Of a DNA stretch of 64,000 bases, positions 8,343 to 16,324 are shown piece after piece. Each line of letters starts with the position of its first letter. Positions within the stretch are counted from its first letter, which is position 1. The notes beneath the pieces are model-generated. The model was not told the DNA's origin. It ran no database searches and saw only the letters and a list, made by a program, of their open reading frames with translations. This stretch comes from a virus, in IMG/VR virus record IMGVR_UViG_3300018428_005148, positions 36,651 to 100,650 of that record. The stretch is one strand, 5' to 3'. A program made the translations under genes and the position numbers.

Positions 8343-9621
8343 ACTTCTCAAACAGTTCGGTCCATTCTGGGAACACTTCTTTTGTGTTTTCAGTCCTTAT
8401 GTTGTCGTACTTCTTAGTATTTTCAAAAAACAATGGCAGATGCTTTTGGTTGTCAGTTTTATTCATCCAATTGATAGCAGACTCAAATCCTTTTGTTGCC
8501 CTAGTAAGGGGATCTTTATCAGACAACCAAGAAAGGTGATCCTTGTATTTGTTTTCTATCTGTTGTTTGTATTCTGGCGGTAGTATGTCTATCCGTTGCC
8601 ATATAGGATGTTGCAAAAGGTTGAAATTGAAATCTTGCGGCTTGATCAAACCCTGTTCTGCCCAATTCTTGTGAAAGTCACAAACGTGCAGTGCGTTGAG
8701 AAGTCCCACTGTTGAACTGATATAAAAATCAACTTTGGGACAAACTTCAATCATACGTTTCCTGTTTGCCAAAGTTTCTTCCCATATCGTGCCTTTACGC
8801 ATGAGTTCGGCCCTGGGTCCTTCTGCATCGAGGCTGGCTCCAACACTGACACTATCAAACTTATTCCATAATTCAAAAACATCAATATCTTTGAAAGTAG
8901 ACCTGCTGAAATTAGTGTTATAAATTAGACGCACATGATACATTTTCCTTTTATCTAATTCTTTCAATATGCGATAGTGCTCCTCCATAATAATCGGCTC
9001 GCCACCTGCAAAATAGAATTGCTCGGCATGATCGAAAGACTCAAGCATCTGTTCCCAAAGATCATCTGTGCTTCGGCCAACCTTCATGATTTTTGCATGT
9101 GGTGGTGGGGCACCTGTAAGTTTTTTATGATCCTCGTACCAGTTAGAGCTGAACCACGTGCCACAACTCCTGCAGGCCATGTTGCACAAATTAGAAAATC
9201 TTATGTCCCAATATTTCATCACGAAGTCTGCCGTGCCATCATCCTGTGTGCTGTCCACAAGTCCTATGTTGTGTCCGAAGTGCTTGTTTGAACTAAGGCG
9301 TAGACTGAAAAAACCTGACTTTTCTTGATCATAGCATTTTACACAGCCACGTGATTTTTGATTGTTCAACATCCTCACACGCATTTGCTTCATTTTTTCA
9401 CCATTGAAGACTTCCTTTAGACTCTGCTTGTTGAGATCTCCCACGGGGTAGGGATCAAATGCGAAACAACATGGATATGCTCTTCCATCAGGATACGCAT
9501 GTAAGTGCATCCATGGAAGCATACAGAAAGTGTCGCTTTCGAGCAACAACTCCTTTTGCCTCGGAGTCATGTCCTTGATTTTAATTTTTTCGGGCTCTTT
9601 GGCCCCGTACTCATATGCCAC
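8332..9621 (-). CDS. Radical SAM protein with N-terminal twitch/SPASM-like cysteines (array member 3)
   Basis: A 429-residue radical SAM enzyme with a GTG start at 9621 inside the 3' end of member 2. The barrel motif is CNMACRSC (C146, C150, C153) with FAGGEP (GGEP 206-209). Its N-terminal module is the most SPASM-like of the five: C33 in FCMLPWMHLH, CC at 51-52, then VGDLNKQSLKEVFNGEKM, which matches the typical GNLxxxSLxEIW region, and C93-x2-C96. In classical SPASM proteins this pattern follows the barrel; here it precedes it. It belongs to the PW/CC subgroup with members 4 and 5. A role in surface or peptide modification is inferred from the operon only. Confidence 0.9.
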   Translation of the reverse strand: MAYEYGAKEPEKIKIKDMTPRQKELLLESDTFCMLPWMHLHAYPDGRAYPCCFAFDPYPVGDLNKQSLKEVFNGEKMKQMRVRMLNNQKSRGCVKCYDQEKSGFFSLRLSSNKHFGHNIGLVDSTQDDGTADFVMKYWDIRFSNLCNMACRSCGTWFSSNWYEDHKKLTGAPPPHAKIMKVGRSTDDLWEQMLESFDHAEQFYFAGGEPIIMEEHYRILKELDKRKMYHVRLIYNTNFSRSTFKDIDVFELWNKFDSVSVGASLDAEGPRAELMRKGTIWEETLANRKRMIEVCPKVDFYISSTVGLLNALHVCDFHKNWAEQGLIKPQDFNFNLLQHPIWQRIDILPPEYKQQIENKYKDHLSWLSDKDPLTRATKGFESAINWMNKTDNQKHLPLFFENTKKYDNIRTENTKEVFPEWTELFEKYDR

Positions 9622-10954
9622 GGTACCATTCTCCTATGATTGGGAAAGTCTTCTCGAAGTCCTTGCCCCTACGCTTGTCATACTGGCTGTAGAAAGCCTT
9701 GAAATCCTTCTGTAGTTTGCCCTGTTCGGCCGCGCCCGCATGCGGTGTCTTTACAACGTCAAGATAATCTATAAGCCTTTGTGTATGATTGATTTCCATT
9801 TGTTCCAAATATTTCTCATTTGTATTTAAAAATTTGGTAATGTCGGTCTTAAATTTTTCACGTAGATCGTCTGGTAGTACGAGCGGTGATTGGAAACTTG
9901 GGAATCTCAATATATTCAGGGTGTAGTTGATTGTTGGACCATACACCTTGCTGGCACTCTTGAACCATACTATCTTTTCCAGGAACTCTGGCAGTGACTC
10001 TAAACATAATGCGTTAATCGTGGCCATGTTGTGTATGGCCATCGGTACTTTGTTCGACATGAAATCCAACACGTTCTTGAACCAGTCTGTGTATATCAGG
10101 CCATCCCTTATGTACTCCGCTTGAGAGCCAACTGCTTCATTGGACGTGTACAATTCGAACTTTTTAAAATTTTTCAACTTGCTTTTGAATCTCTCTAATA
10201 TCTCGTGCTTTGCACCAAGGTTACTGTTGATTGCTATACGCATATCGGGATTCATTTTATCACCTTGCGTCTCTATCCAGTCCAGCAGTCTCCACAGGTT
10301 GGGTGACATCATTGGCTCACCACCGGTTATCCTTAACTCGTCCAGACTCTTGTGTAGGTCGGTCTCCCACCATCTGTAGAATGCCTCAACATATGGATTG
10401 GTCTCATCCTTCTTGTATGGTTCCGCTGAGTCGTGTGCGTGTGTGAAATGGTTCCTACCGTCTGATTCCAATCCGGTGTAAGGACCTTTCTGCTTGATAT
10501 CATTGGCCCAGGTAGTGCTGAACGCAGGATTGCAATAGGTACAGGCGAATTGACAGGTCCTATCAAACGCTATCTCCAACGTCTTCAAGTTGTAATCTTT
10601 ACTGTGATCGTTATCAAATGCTGTTTGTAAATCACTGTTGGTAAAAATTTTGCTCTTATAAACCCTGTCACTGATGTTGTCCCTGTTGATGTCCTCTATC
10701 TTCCAACAGTACTCACAGCCTGCCGGCCTCTCGCCACACTGCATCTGTCTTCTCTGTTCCTTTTTTTGACGTGTGTTGTGGATTGCACTGGGATTGGCTT
10801 TGATTTCTACTAGGTCTATCTTATGTGGCAATGGGTGGTGGCAACTTGTGGTCATGCCTGATCCCAACCATATGGTTGCGTTGTACCACTTGGCTCCGCA
10901 GAAGCTCGCGGATTTGGTGTCCAGTATCTGTTTCTTGTATTCTAGGTCGTCCAT
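9611..10954 (-). CDS. Radical SAM protein with variant N-terminal cysteine module (array member 2)
   Basis: A 447-residue radical SAM enzyme starting at the ATG at 10954; a GGGAGGAG ribosome site precedes it, so the earlier TTG at 10975 was not used. The cluster motif is CQFACTYC (C134, C138, C141), with ITGGEP (GGEP 211-214). The N-terminal module is a variant: C19 in FCGAKW, then SCHHPLPHKI at C38 (a single Cys plus His residues instead of CC), and C80-x2-C83 (GCEYCWKIED). It overlaps member 1 by 13 nt. Together with member 1 it forms a second subgroup (KW...C-x-H) that is more alike internally than to members 3-5, including a long insert of about 60 residues between the cysteine triad and GGEP. 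Confidence 0.88.
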   Translation of the reverse strand: MDDLEYKKQILDTKSASFCGAKWYNATIWLGSGMTTSCHHPLPHKIDLVEIKANPSAIHNTRQKKEQRRQMQCGERPAGCEYCWKIEDINRDNISDRVYKSKIFTNSDLQTAFDNDHSKDYNLKTLEIAFDRTCQFACTYCNPAFSTTWANDIKQKGPYTGLESDGRNHFTHAHDSAEPYKKDETNPYVEAFYRWWETDLHKSLDELRITGGEPMMSPNLWRLLDWIETQGDKMNPDMRIAINSNLGAKHEILERFKSKLKNFKKFELYTSNEAVGSQAEYIRDGLIYTDWFKNVLDFMSNKVPMAIHNMATINALCLESLPEFLEKIVWFKSASKVYGPTINYTLNILRFPSFQSPLVLPDDLREKFKTDITKFLNTNEKYLEQMEINHTQRLIDYLDVVKTPHAGAAEQGKLQKDFKAFYSQYDKRRGKDFEKTFPIIGEWYRGI

Positions 10955-12321
10955 GTGTTCTTGCACTCCTCCCAAAATTCCAACATCTCAGGGAACGTGT
11001 TCTCAAAGTTAGTTAAGCGCCTGCGATCGTGTTCGTTAAAAAATGCGTAAAAGTTCTTTTTCAGAGATGCGCTCGCATCAGCGTTTTCGCGCCAGTAGGC
11101 GAGATTGCGTCGCATCTTTTGGATCTCGAAGTCCTTGAATATGTGTAGCCCGCTCGACTCGCCGGAGTTCTCCTCCATGTATTGTATGTTCGCCTCGTGT
11201 ATGCTCTGGTACGACTCGGGCAACATGGTTATCTGTTGCCACGCGGGTTGTCTCAGCAAGGGCACGTCGAACCACACACGCTGGTAGTCCTTTGAATATC
11301 TCTTACGCAGGTCCAGTATGCGCTCCAGCAGTTTGTCCATGCTGGTGACACTGAGGTTGTTGTAGGTTATGATGAATGTCACTGAATTCCTGTGTGGTAT
11401 GCGCTCCAGGAACTCCTCCACGTTCGCCATCATGCGATCGAATTCCAGTCCGTTGCGTATGTACTCCGCCCGCTTGCCGAACGCATCCACGCTGACGAAC
11501 TGCATCACGTGTTCCACCTTCTGCTGTAGGCATATCTGCTGTAGCATGTTGAAGTACTTGGTCTTCAACTTGGGGTCCGGTGGACAGAAGTTGCTGGTTA
11601 TGTTCAGGTGCAGGTCATCCTTGGGGTGATCGATGATGTACTGGAACACTCTGTAGGTGTTGGGATCCATCATGGGCTCTCCGCCCGTCATCCTGAAGTG
11701 CTTGAGGTTCTTGTACAGCGTGGGCCACCATTCCCAGAACGCCTTCACGTATGGGTTATCCTCGCGGTTTGGTATGGGACGCCTCCTGCCCTGGAAGTGC
11801 TCGGGTGCGTTGTGGGGAGGGGTGGTCGGATATTGGTCATAGCGATCCACCTCCTTGCCCCACGTGGTCGAGAACTGTGGTGAACAATAACTGCACTTGA
11901 AGTTACAAGCGTGGTTGAAGTTTACCTCCACGTATCTCGGCGTCCAATCCGCCTTCATTGGATTCTGTCTTATCTGTTCGAAGTCCTGCATGGCCCAAGG
12001 TTCACCAGAACGGTAGTGCCTGTCCGACATCTCGCCCGTGTCCTCCAGTTTCCAGCAGTAACTACAGCCCTTGGGACGCTCGCCCTTCAGCATCTGCTCA
12101 CGCTGTCGCAGTTTCTCCTTGGTGTTGTGCAGTGCGGCTGGATTGTGTTTCAGTTGTTCGGCATCTATCTCGTGCAGGGGCGGGTGGTAGCAACTGTTGG
12201 TGAGACCCGTGGGCAGATGCAGGCTCACCTGGTTCCACTTGGCCAGGCACATGGTGGGAGAAATCGTCTCCAGTTTGTGCCTTGCGTGTTCCGCCTGTGA
12301 CTTGTAATCGCTAGTGCTCAC
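10942..12321 (-). CDS. Radical SAM protein with variant N-terminal cysteine module (array member 1)
   Basis: A 459-residue radical SAM enzyme with a GTG start at 12321 that overlaps the stop of the glycosyltransferase-like gene by 11 nt. The cluster motif is CNFKCSYC (C139, C143, C146), and MTGGEP gives the SAM-binding GGEP at 213-216. The N-terminal module contains C25 in MCLAKW, SCYHPPLHEI at C44 and C86-x2-C89 (GCSYCWKLED). It is first of the five radical SAM genes to be transcribed and is the closest relative of member 2. The base composition looks richer in G+C here than in members 3-5 and the right-hand neighbours, which could mean a separate acquisition; this was judged by eye only. 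Confidence 0.88.
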   Translation of the reverse strand: MSTSDYKSQAEHARHKLETISPTMCLAKWNQVSLHLPTGLTNSCYHPPLHEIDAEQLKHNPAALHNTKEKLRQREQMLKGERPKGCSYCWKLEDTGEMSDRHYRSGEPWAMQDFEQIRQNPMKADWTPRYVEVNFNHACNFKCSYCSPQFSTTWGKEVDRYDQYPTTPPHNAPEHFQGRRRPIPNREDNPYVKAFWEWWPTLYKNLKHFRMTGGEPMMDPNTYRVFQYIIDHPKDDLHLNITSNFCPPDPKLKTKYFNMLQQICLQQKVEHVMQFVSVDAFGKRAEYIRNGLEFDRMMANVEEFLERIPHRNSVTFIITYNNLSVTSMDKLLERILDLRKRYSKDYQRVWFDVPLLRQPAWQQITMLPESYQSIHEANIQYMEENSGESSGLHIFKDFEIQKMRRNLAYWRENADASASLKKNFYAFFNEHDRRRLTNFENTFPEMLEFWEECKNTWTT

Positions 12322-13207
12322 GGTCCTGTACTCCTCTGTTCACGTGTGCCGGCATCACAAACCTGTAGAACCTGCTGTCCGCCTCGTCGAAATCCGCTAT
12401 GGGCATGTCCAACTGCTGTCGTAGGCTGTTGCCCCACATCTCAAGCTCTCTGTCTATGTTGGCAGGTTGCACCGCGGAATGGAAATAGTCCGCCATGCTG
12501 TTGAGGTCCGTCACGTCGAATTCCTCGTTCTTGTGATCTATCACTGTGTAGAAACTGCCCATCCTGGCACCCAGCATGGCGAACTTGCCGTGCTCCACGT
12601 CGGCACCAACCGTGCACCACGTGGTCAGTATGCGTAGGTTTGTGGGCCAAATGGATGAAAAATGTTCTGGTGAAATTGCCTTGCCCTTGTCGGTGCTCAT
12701 CTTGACTCCCTCACGGAAACCAGCCACAAACGCCTGTTGGGCAGTGCTGTTTATCACTGTCTCCGAGTAGCAGTTGTGTAGGTTTTCATGGGGTACACCC
12801 CAGCAGAAATCTATCCTATTCTTGTCGTCGTCGGCGTTCTCGTGTGTCCTCATCTCGAGGCAAGTCTTTTTGGGCCATCCCACCACACCACCGTTGCCAT
12901 ACACGAGCCCGTTGACACTGTTCCGGGCACGCCATCTGTGCACCTTATTCTTGTCTGTCTTTGACCAGTCCAGGGTCTGCAACAGGAAACTCTCGTCCAA
13001 TATGTTGTCACCGTCTACGCTGATGAAGAAATCAGTTTCCGCCATCTCGGCGGCCGCCTTGTGTGCCGAGTCGAACCCCACTACCCCGTCCACTCGCTTT
13101 GCCCATGGCACCTTGTTCTTGAGGTCGGCCCAGTTCTGTTCCTTGTTCGGCTCTTTGAAACTGATGTAAACAAAGTCAAGGTCGTTCACTCTCACTTTTT
13201 CTGCCAT
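12311..13207 (-). CDS. Glycosyltransferase-like (GT-A fold) protein
   Basis: A 298-residue protein starting at the ATG at 13207, preceded by AGGGGG at good spacing; a longer frame to 13240 has no support. The block AETDFFISVDGDNILDES contains a DGD motif after a hydrophobic strand, like the DxD metal/nucleotide-sugar site of GT-A glycosyltransferases. Further on, VNGLVYGNGGVVGWPKK looks like an acceptor/sugar-binding loop. The N-terminal segment (DFVYISFKEPN) fits the first Rossmann-like strand. The family is common in marine phage genomes as an uncharacterised glycosyltransferase. It lies directly before the radical SAM array and overlaps it, so it is probably expressed with it. Confidence 0.65.
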   Translation of the reverse strand: MAEKVRVNDLDFVYISFKEPNKEQNWADLKNKVPWAKRVDGVVGFDSAHKAAAEMAETDFFISVDGDNILDESFLLQTLDWSKTDKNKVHRWRARNSVNGLVYGNGGVVGWPKKTCLEMRTHENADDDKNRIDFCWGVPHENLHNCYSETVINSTAQQAFVAGFREGVKMSTDKGKAISPEHFSSIWPTNLRILTTWCTVGADVEHGKFAMLGARMGSFYTVIDHKNEEFDVTDLNSMADYFHSAVQPANIDRELEMWGNSLRQQLDMPIADFDEADSRFYRFVMPAHVNRGVQDREH

Positions 13208-13470
13208 GAGTGTCCCCCTTGTACCACGCCGTTGGGCCAATGTATGTCATTGTCCTGAAATGCGTAACCTTTCTGTGATTTGACCAGGCAGTTATAGAGA
13301 AGTTTTGTGTTGGCTGGCCTATAAACTGCTTTGCCCCCTTCGATTACGTAGTTGTGCTCTCCCCTCTGTATCGCCAACAACTTCTCTTTCAATGAAACCT
13401 CAAATTGTTTGCCTTGCACTGTGACAAAATGTTTTTTGGCAGGACGTGGAGGTAGCAGGTCAAATTTCAT
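13192..13470 (-). CDS. Small conserved hypothetical protein (92 aa)
   Basis: A 92-residue basic protein (MKFDLLPPRPAKKHF) with a predicted compact alpha/beta composition and a C-terminal glycine/His-rich tail (NGVVQGGHSWQKK). It overlaps both neighbours (11 nt with the glycosyltransferase-like gene upstream in the operon, 16 nt with the one downstream). No cysteine cluster, signal peptide or membrane helix is seen. Being a small protein beside radical SAM enzymes it could be tested as a modification target, but it lacks the leader/core layout of known radical SAM peptide substrates. The function is unknown. Confidence 0.65.
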   Translation of the reverse strand: MKFDLLPPRPAKKHFVTVQGKQFEVSLKEKLLAIQRGEHNYVIEGGKAVYRPANTKLLYNCLVKSQKGYAFQDNDIHWPNGVVQGGHSWQKK

Positions 13471-14254
13471 GTACTTCTATGTCCTTTTTTACGTAATGCC
13501 ACGGCCGTGAAACACGTTGCTCACCGAGATACAGGTGTCTTCCTGCCCTGTTGGGCATGAGATATTTGATGTGATCAGACTGTTTTTCAAGATTGTTCAC
13601 TGCTGGTTTGTTATGGATGAACTTGAACCATTCGTAGTCTATCAATTTTTGGCTTGTTGGATCTATTATCCTGTACGCTAGAGCAAACACAACATCTGTG
13701 CTTGGAAACTCGTCGTGACAGTTGATCAGCATTGTTTTCCTGACATCTTCCCAATTTTCTGCCACATAACTTGCAGTATTGAAGAACTTCTGAGCCCAGC
13801 GGCTTTTCCTGAAGTACATCAAACCGTTGTAAATGTTTGGCAAGTTGTTCCTTGCGAAAAGTTTTCTATATGGAGTGTGCTTGACCACCTGGTCCTTGTA
13901 ATTTCTACAATTGACTGCAAACACCAAATCGTGTTGCCAAAGATGATTCCACCACCAATCCGTGTTGCAAGTCCACAGCATGTCACTCTCTAACTTTATG
14001 GTATGGGTGAAAGGGCTGAGGGAAAACGCTTTGTATTCATTGGCCCACTTGATCTTGTGGTTCTCACTGCTGTCTTTTTTAAGTATCTTTACGTAGTCAA
14101 CTGCATCGTGCGTGAACTTGCTGTGTTCGTCAGTGACTACGCATATCTGGTTTTCCTTGTTCCATGACTTGATGCTTTCGGCCAATCTGATACTAATCTC
14201 CACGTAGTTGGTCTTGTCATTGTTCTGTGCGAACCATAGGAAACCTTTAGACAT
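13460..14254 (-). CDS. Glycosyltransferase-like protein (GT8-like)
   Basis: A 264-residue protein starting at the ATG at 14254, which has AAGGAG at ideal spacing (the frame extends 7 codons further without support). The N-terminus GFLWFAQNND...YVEISIRLAESI and NQICVVTDEH resembles the first strands of GT-A glycosyltransferases of family 8, and THTIKLESDMLW is positioned like the DxD block (ESDM here). It has many Trp and Tyr residues, as in sugar-binding proteins. It overlaps the next glycosyltransferase-like gene upstream (14247) by 8 nt. The two share the same architecture and are probably a duplicated pair. Donor and acceptor are unknown. Confidence 0.65.
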   Translation of the reverse strand: MSKGFLWFAQNNDKTNYVEISIRLAESIKSWNKENQICVVTDEHSKFTHDAVDYVKILKKDSSENHKIKWANEYKAFSLSPFTHTIKLESDMLWTCNTDWWWNHLWQHDLVFAVNCRNYKDQVVKHTPYRKLFARNNLPNIYNGLMYFRKSRWAQKFFNTASYVAENWEDVRKTMLINCHDEFPSTDVVFALAYRIIDPTSQKLIDYEWFKFIHNKPAVNNLEKQSDHIKYLMPNRAGRHLYLGEQRVSRPWHYVKKDIEVHEI

Positions 14255-14993
14255 CGATCTCCTTGTTGAGCACATGCACGTCTTGGTCCTCCGTGAACAT
14301 TACCTGGTCATCATATTTCCACGACAATCCTCTGTCACCTATTTCAAGCACCTTGCAATCTGGTGGAAGAGTTGGCAATGATATTGGCATGGTGTCATAC
14401 GTCATAAAACCATTGGCGTGTTGCAGAGCTATTGCAAATGCGTAGTCGTTACGAAAGTTCAAGGCCCTTACCCTGTAAAGTTTATTGAAGTGTGCATAGT
14501 ATTTTTTTACATACTTCACCATGTCGAATATCCTTTTTGCTTTCTCAGTCTTTCTAAAAATTATAACAGTTGCCCAGACCATATCAATCACGCTGAAACG
14601 TGCATGGTCAAAACTGTTTCTTCCTGATAGGTCGTACGCTTCTTTCGACACAAGGAAGTCATAGCCTGTGTCCATAAGTTGTCTCAGGTTGTCAGTGAAA
14701 GGGAAGTAGTCTATGTCGATCAATAGTGTGCAATCATACGGTGAAAGTTCATAGGCCATGTGCCTATCAAGGTTTCGCCATTCTTTTTTGTTCTTCGTGT
14801 TGCCCAGTTCGGGGTCGATTAATTTATAATTAACGAATCCCAATGGCTTAATCATCTTGAAGGTTTGCAGGTCAGTCACTACTGTGACATCCAGGCCAAG
14901 ATTTTTCTTTACAAGTGCAACACATGTCTCCAACACCCTGTGGTATTTGGTGTCTGCCGTGTCAAAACAGAATAAAAGTACACCCTTCTGCAT
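14247..14993 (-). CDS. Glycosyltransferase-like protein (GT8-like)
   Basis: A 248-residue protein. VLLFCFDTADTKYHRVLETC is a first strand-helix unit, LDVTVVTDLQ a second, and PYDCTLLIDIDYFPF carries a DID motif in the place of the catalytic DxD that binds metal and nucleotide sugar. The later block IDMVWATVIIFRKTEKA fits the central sheet. It is the counterpart of the gene at 13460-14254 in layout. Its ATG at 14993 shares a base with the upstream gene's TGA (14993-14995). A glycosyltransferase role in decorating host surface glycan or virion proteins is inferred from the fold hints and neighbours. Confidence 0.65.
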   Translation of the reverse strand: MQKGVLLFCFDTADTKYHRVLETCVALVKKNLGLDVTVVTDLQTFKMIKPLGFVNYKLIDPELGNTKNKKEWRNLDRHMAYELSPYDCTLLIDIDYFPFTDNLRQLMDTGYDFLVSKEAYDLSGRNSFDHARFSVIDMVWATVIIFRKTEKAKRIFDMVKYVKKYYAHFNKLYRVRALNFRNDYAFAIALQHANGFMTYDTMPISLPTLPPDCKVLEIGDRGLSWKYDDQVMFTEDQDVHVLNKEIDV

Positions 14994-15310
14994 CAGTCAC
15001 TCCGCTTCTCAAATGTTTTAGACATCTGATGATACGAACTGATTGCTTCTTGGTTCCTCTCAGTCAACTTTTTGAGAAATTGCTCTGGATCTTTGATCTC
15101 AACAGGATTGTTATTCGAGTCAAGCACAAAAAACTGGTCGTGATCATCTGCAAGAGTCTTGACCAGGCAGATTGTTTCTGCGTCTGCTTTGAATATGTGT
15201 TCGTTGTATACAACTATCATCCGCGAGTGTGCCTTCTCCAGAGCGTTGCGTTTGGCAACCGCTATGTTGTATGAAAGATCAGATTGTTTTTTTAGTTCGC
15301 CAATATCCAT
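14993..15310 (-). CDS. Conserved hypothetical protein (105 aa)
   Basis: A small protein beginning MDIGELKKQSDLSY, chosen from the ATG at 15310; a TTG 15 nt upstream is in frame but no ribosome site supports it. It is helical and charged, with a central hydrophobic patch (ETICLVKTL) and C-terminal coiled-coil tendency (ERNQEAISSYHQMSKTFEKR). It is the first gene of the accessory operon and is separated by 48 nt from the last tail-fibre-like gene. I recall similar proteins in cyanophage-like myoviruses without a known function. Confidence 0.65.
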   Translation of the reverse strand: MDIGELKKQSDLSYNIAVAKRNALEKAHSRMIVVYNEHIFKADAETICLVKTLADDHDQFFVLDSNNNPVEIKDPEQFLKKLTERNQEAISSYHQMSKTFEKRSD

Positions 15311-15358
15311 GCCACAATTATACAATAATTATGGTGGTAAAACAACCTGGTAAAATTA

Positions 15359-16321
15359 TTATACTATTGTGTTAGATACCGTGTCTGTTGAACTCGGCGC
15401 CAGTCCTGTGCCCAATCCCTGTGATGTGTCTGGATCTATCGAGAACAGAGTGGTCACCATCTTAGGTGTGTTCTTGACGTCTGCGGGAACGCTCTGAGTG
15501 TTGCCTGACGTGAACCCAGTATCATTCGCCGGGTCCGTGGCCACCATCTTGATGGTCATGGTCACTGATGAGTCAACTGCCGCGTCCAGTTTGGCAGATA
15601 TCTCCACCGTGTTTGACGTGTAGTCGGAGTTGTCTGAAGTCAGTTTCAATAATGCAGTGTATGAAGTTCCTAAATCACGGAAACCGTTCGCCAGACCGTC
15701 CGTGGTTAAAGTCTCGCCTGATCCCGATCTCGTGGTTGCCAAAGATGCGATGTCTAGGTTACCGATCGCTGTGCCTAAATCTGAGAATGCTGTGTCTTTG
15801 TCACTTGTAGAAGCGGCCGTTATGCCCACTGTCACTCTCAATTTTCCACCTGCATTGAAAAAATGTCTCATCGCGTCCGCACTTGCGAACGTGGCGGAAA
15901 CTTCCTGAGTGGCGGACGTGTCCCAGCCCTCTGAGGCCGTGGTCACTGTCTGTAGTGCCGATGAAGTTGTAAGTGCTGTCGCCGATGTTGAACCGCCGGC
16001 TACTGAAGTTGCTAGAGTGGCAAGGTCTGTTGCCACAGCGGCTTTGATTGCTATCGTGTCGCCTGCTGAAACCTGTGTCCTTGATGTGATTGTGTCGTTT
16101 GTGTGATTAGCGATGTTGTCAATTCCTGTTAGTAGACTGTTCCATTGTGCGGCAGTGATTGTACTGCTACCGCCCGACACTGTTGCTATTTCTGTTTGGC
16201 CAAGTCCGTATTCTCCAGCACCTGTTCCAGCAATGTGATTATATCCGTAAGGACTCGTACTGCTGTTAACAAAAGTATTATATTCTGTTGCTAGAATTTT
16301 ATCACCTGCTGTATATGCCAT
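15359..16321 (-). CDS. Fibre-like virion structural protein
   Basis: A 320-residue protein rich in Thr, Ser and Ala, with MAYTAGDKILATEYNTFVNS at the N-terminus. The first 90 residues look like a repeat-bearing attachment domain (TEYNTFVN..., then TAAQWNSLLTGIDNIANHTN). The remainder is low-complexity beta-structure typical of phage fibres. It lies 3 nt after a tail-fibre gene and ends the structural run. The N-terminal unit is seen in other marine T4-like virion proteins. A role as a tail-fibre accessory or short fibre is inferred; there is no enzymatic motif. Confidence 0.7.
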   Translation of the reverse strand: MAYTAGDKILATEYNTFVNSSTSPYGYNHIAGTGAGEYGLGQTEIATVSGGSSTITAAQWNSLLTGIDNIANHTNDTITSRTQVSAGDTIAIKAAVATDLATLATSVAGGSTSATALTTSSALQTVTTASEGWDTSATQEVSATFASADAMRHFFNAGGKLRVTVGITAASTSDKDTAFSDLGTAIGNLDIASLATTRSGSGETLTTDGLANGFRDLGTSYTALLKLTSDNSDYTSNTVEISAKLDAAVDSSVTMTIKMVATDPANDTGFTSGNTQSVPADVKNTPKMVTTLFSIDPDTSQGLGTGLAPSSTDTVSNTIV

Positions 16322-16324
16322 AAT

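Noticed and set aside
13192-13470. Precursor peptide for the radical SAM enzymes
   Set aside because: The 92-aa protein has a globular composition and no leader/core boundary, Cys-rich core or repeated motif; kept as a hypothetical protein.
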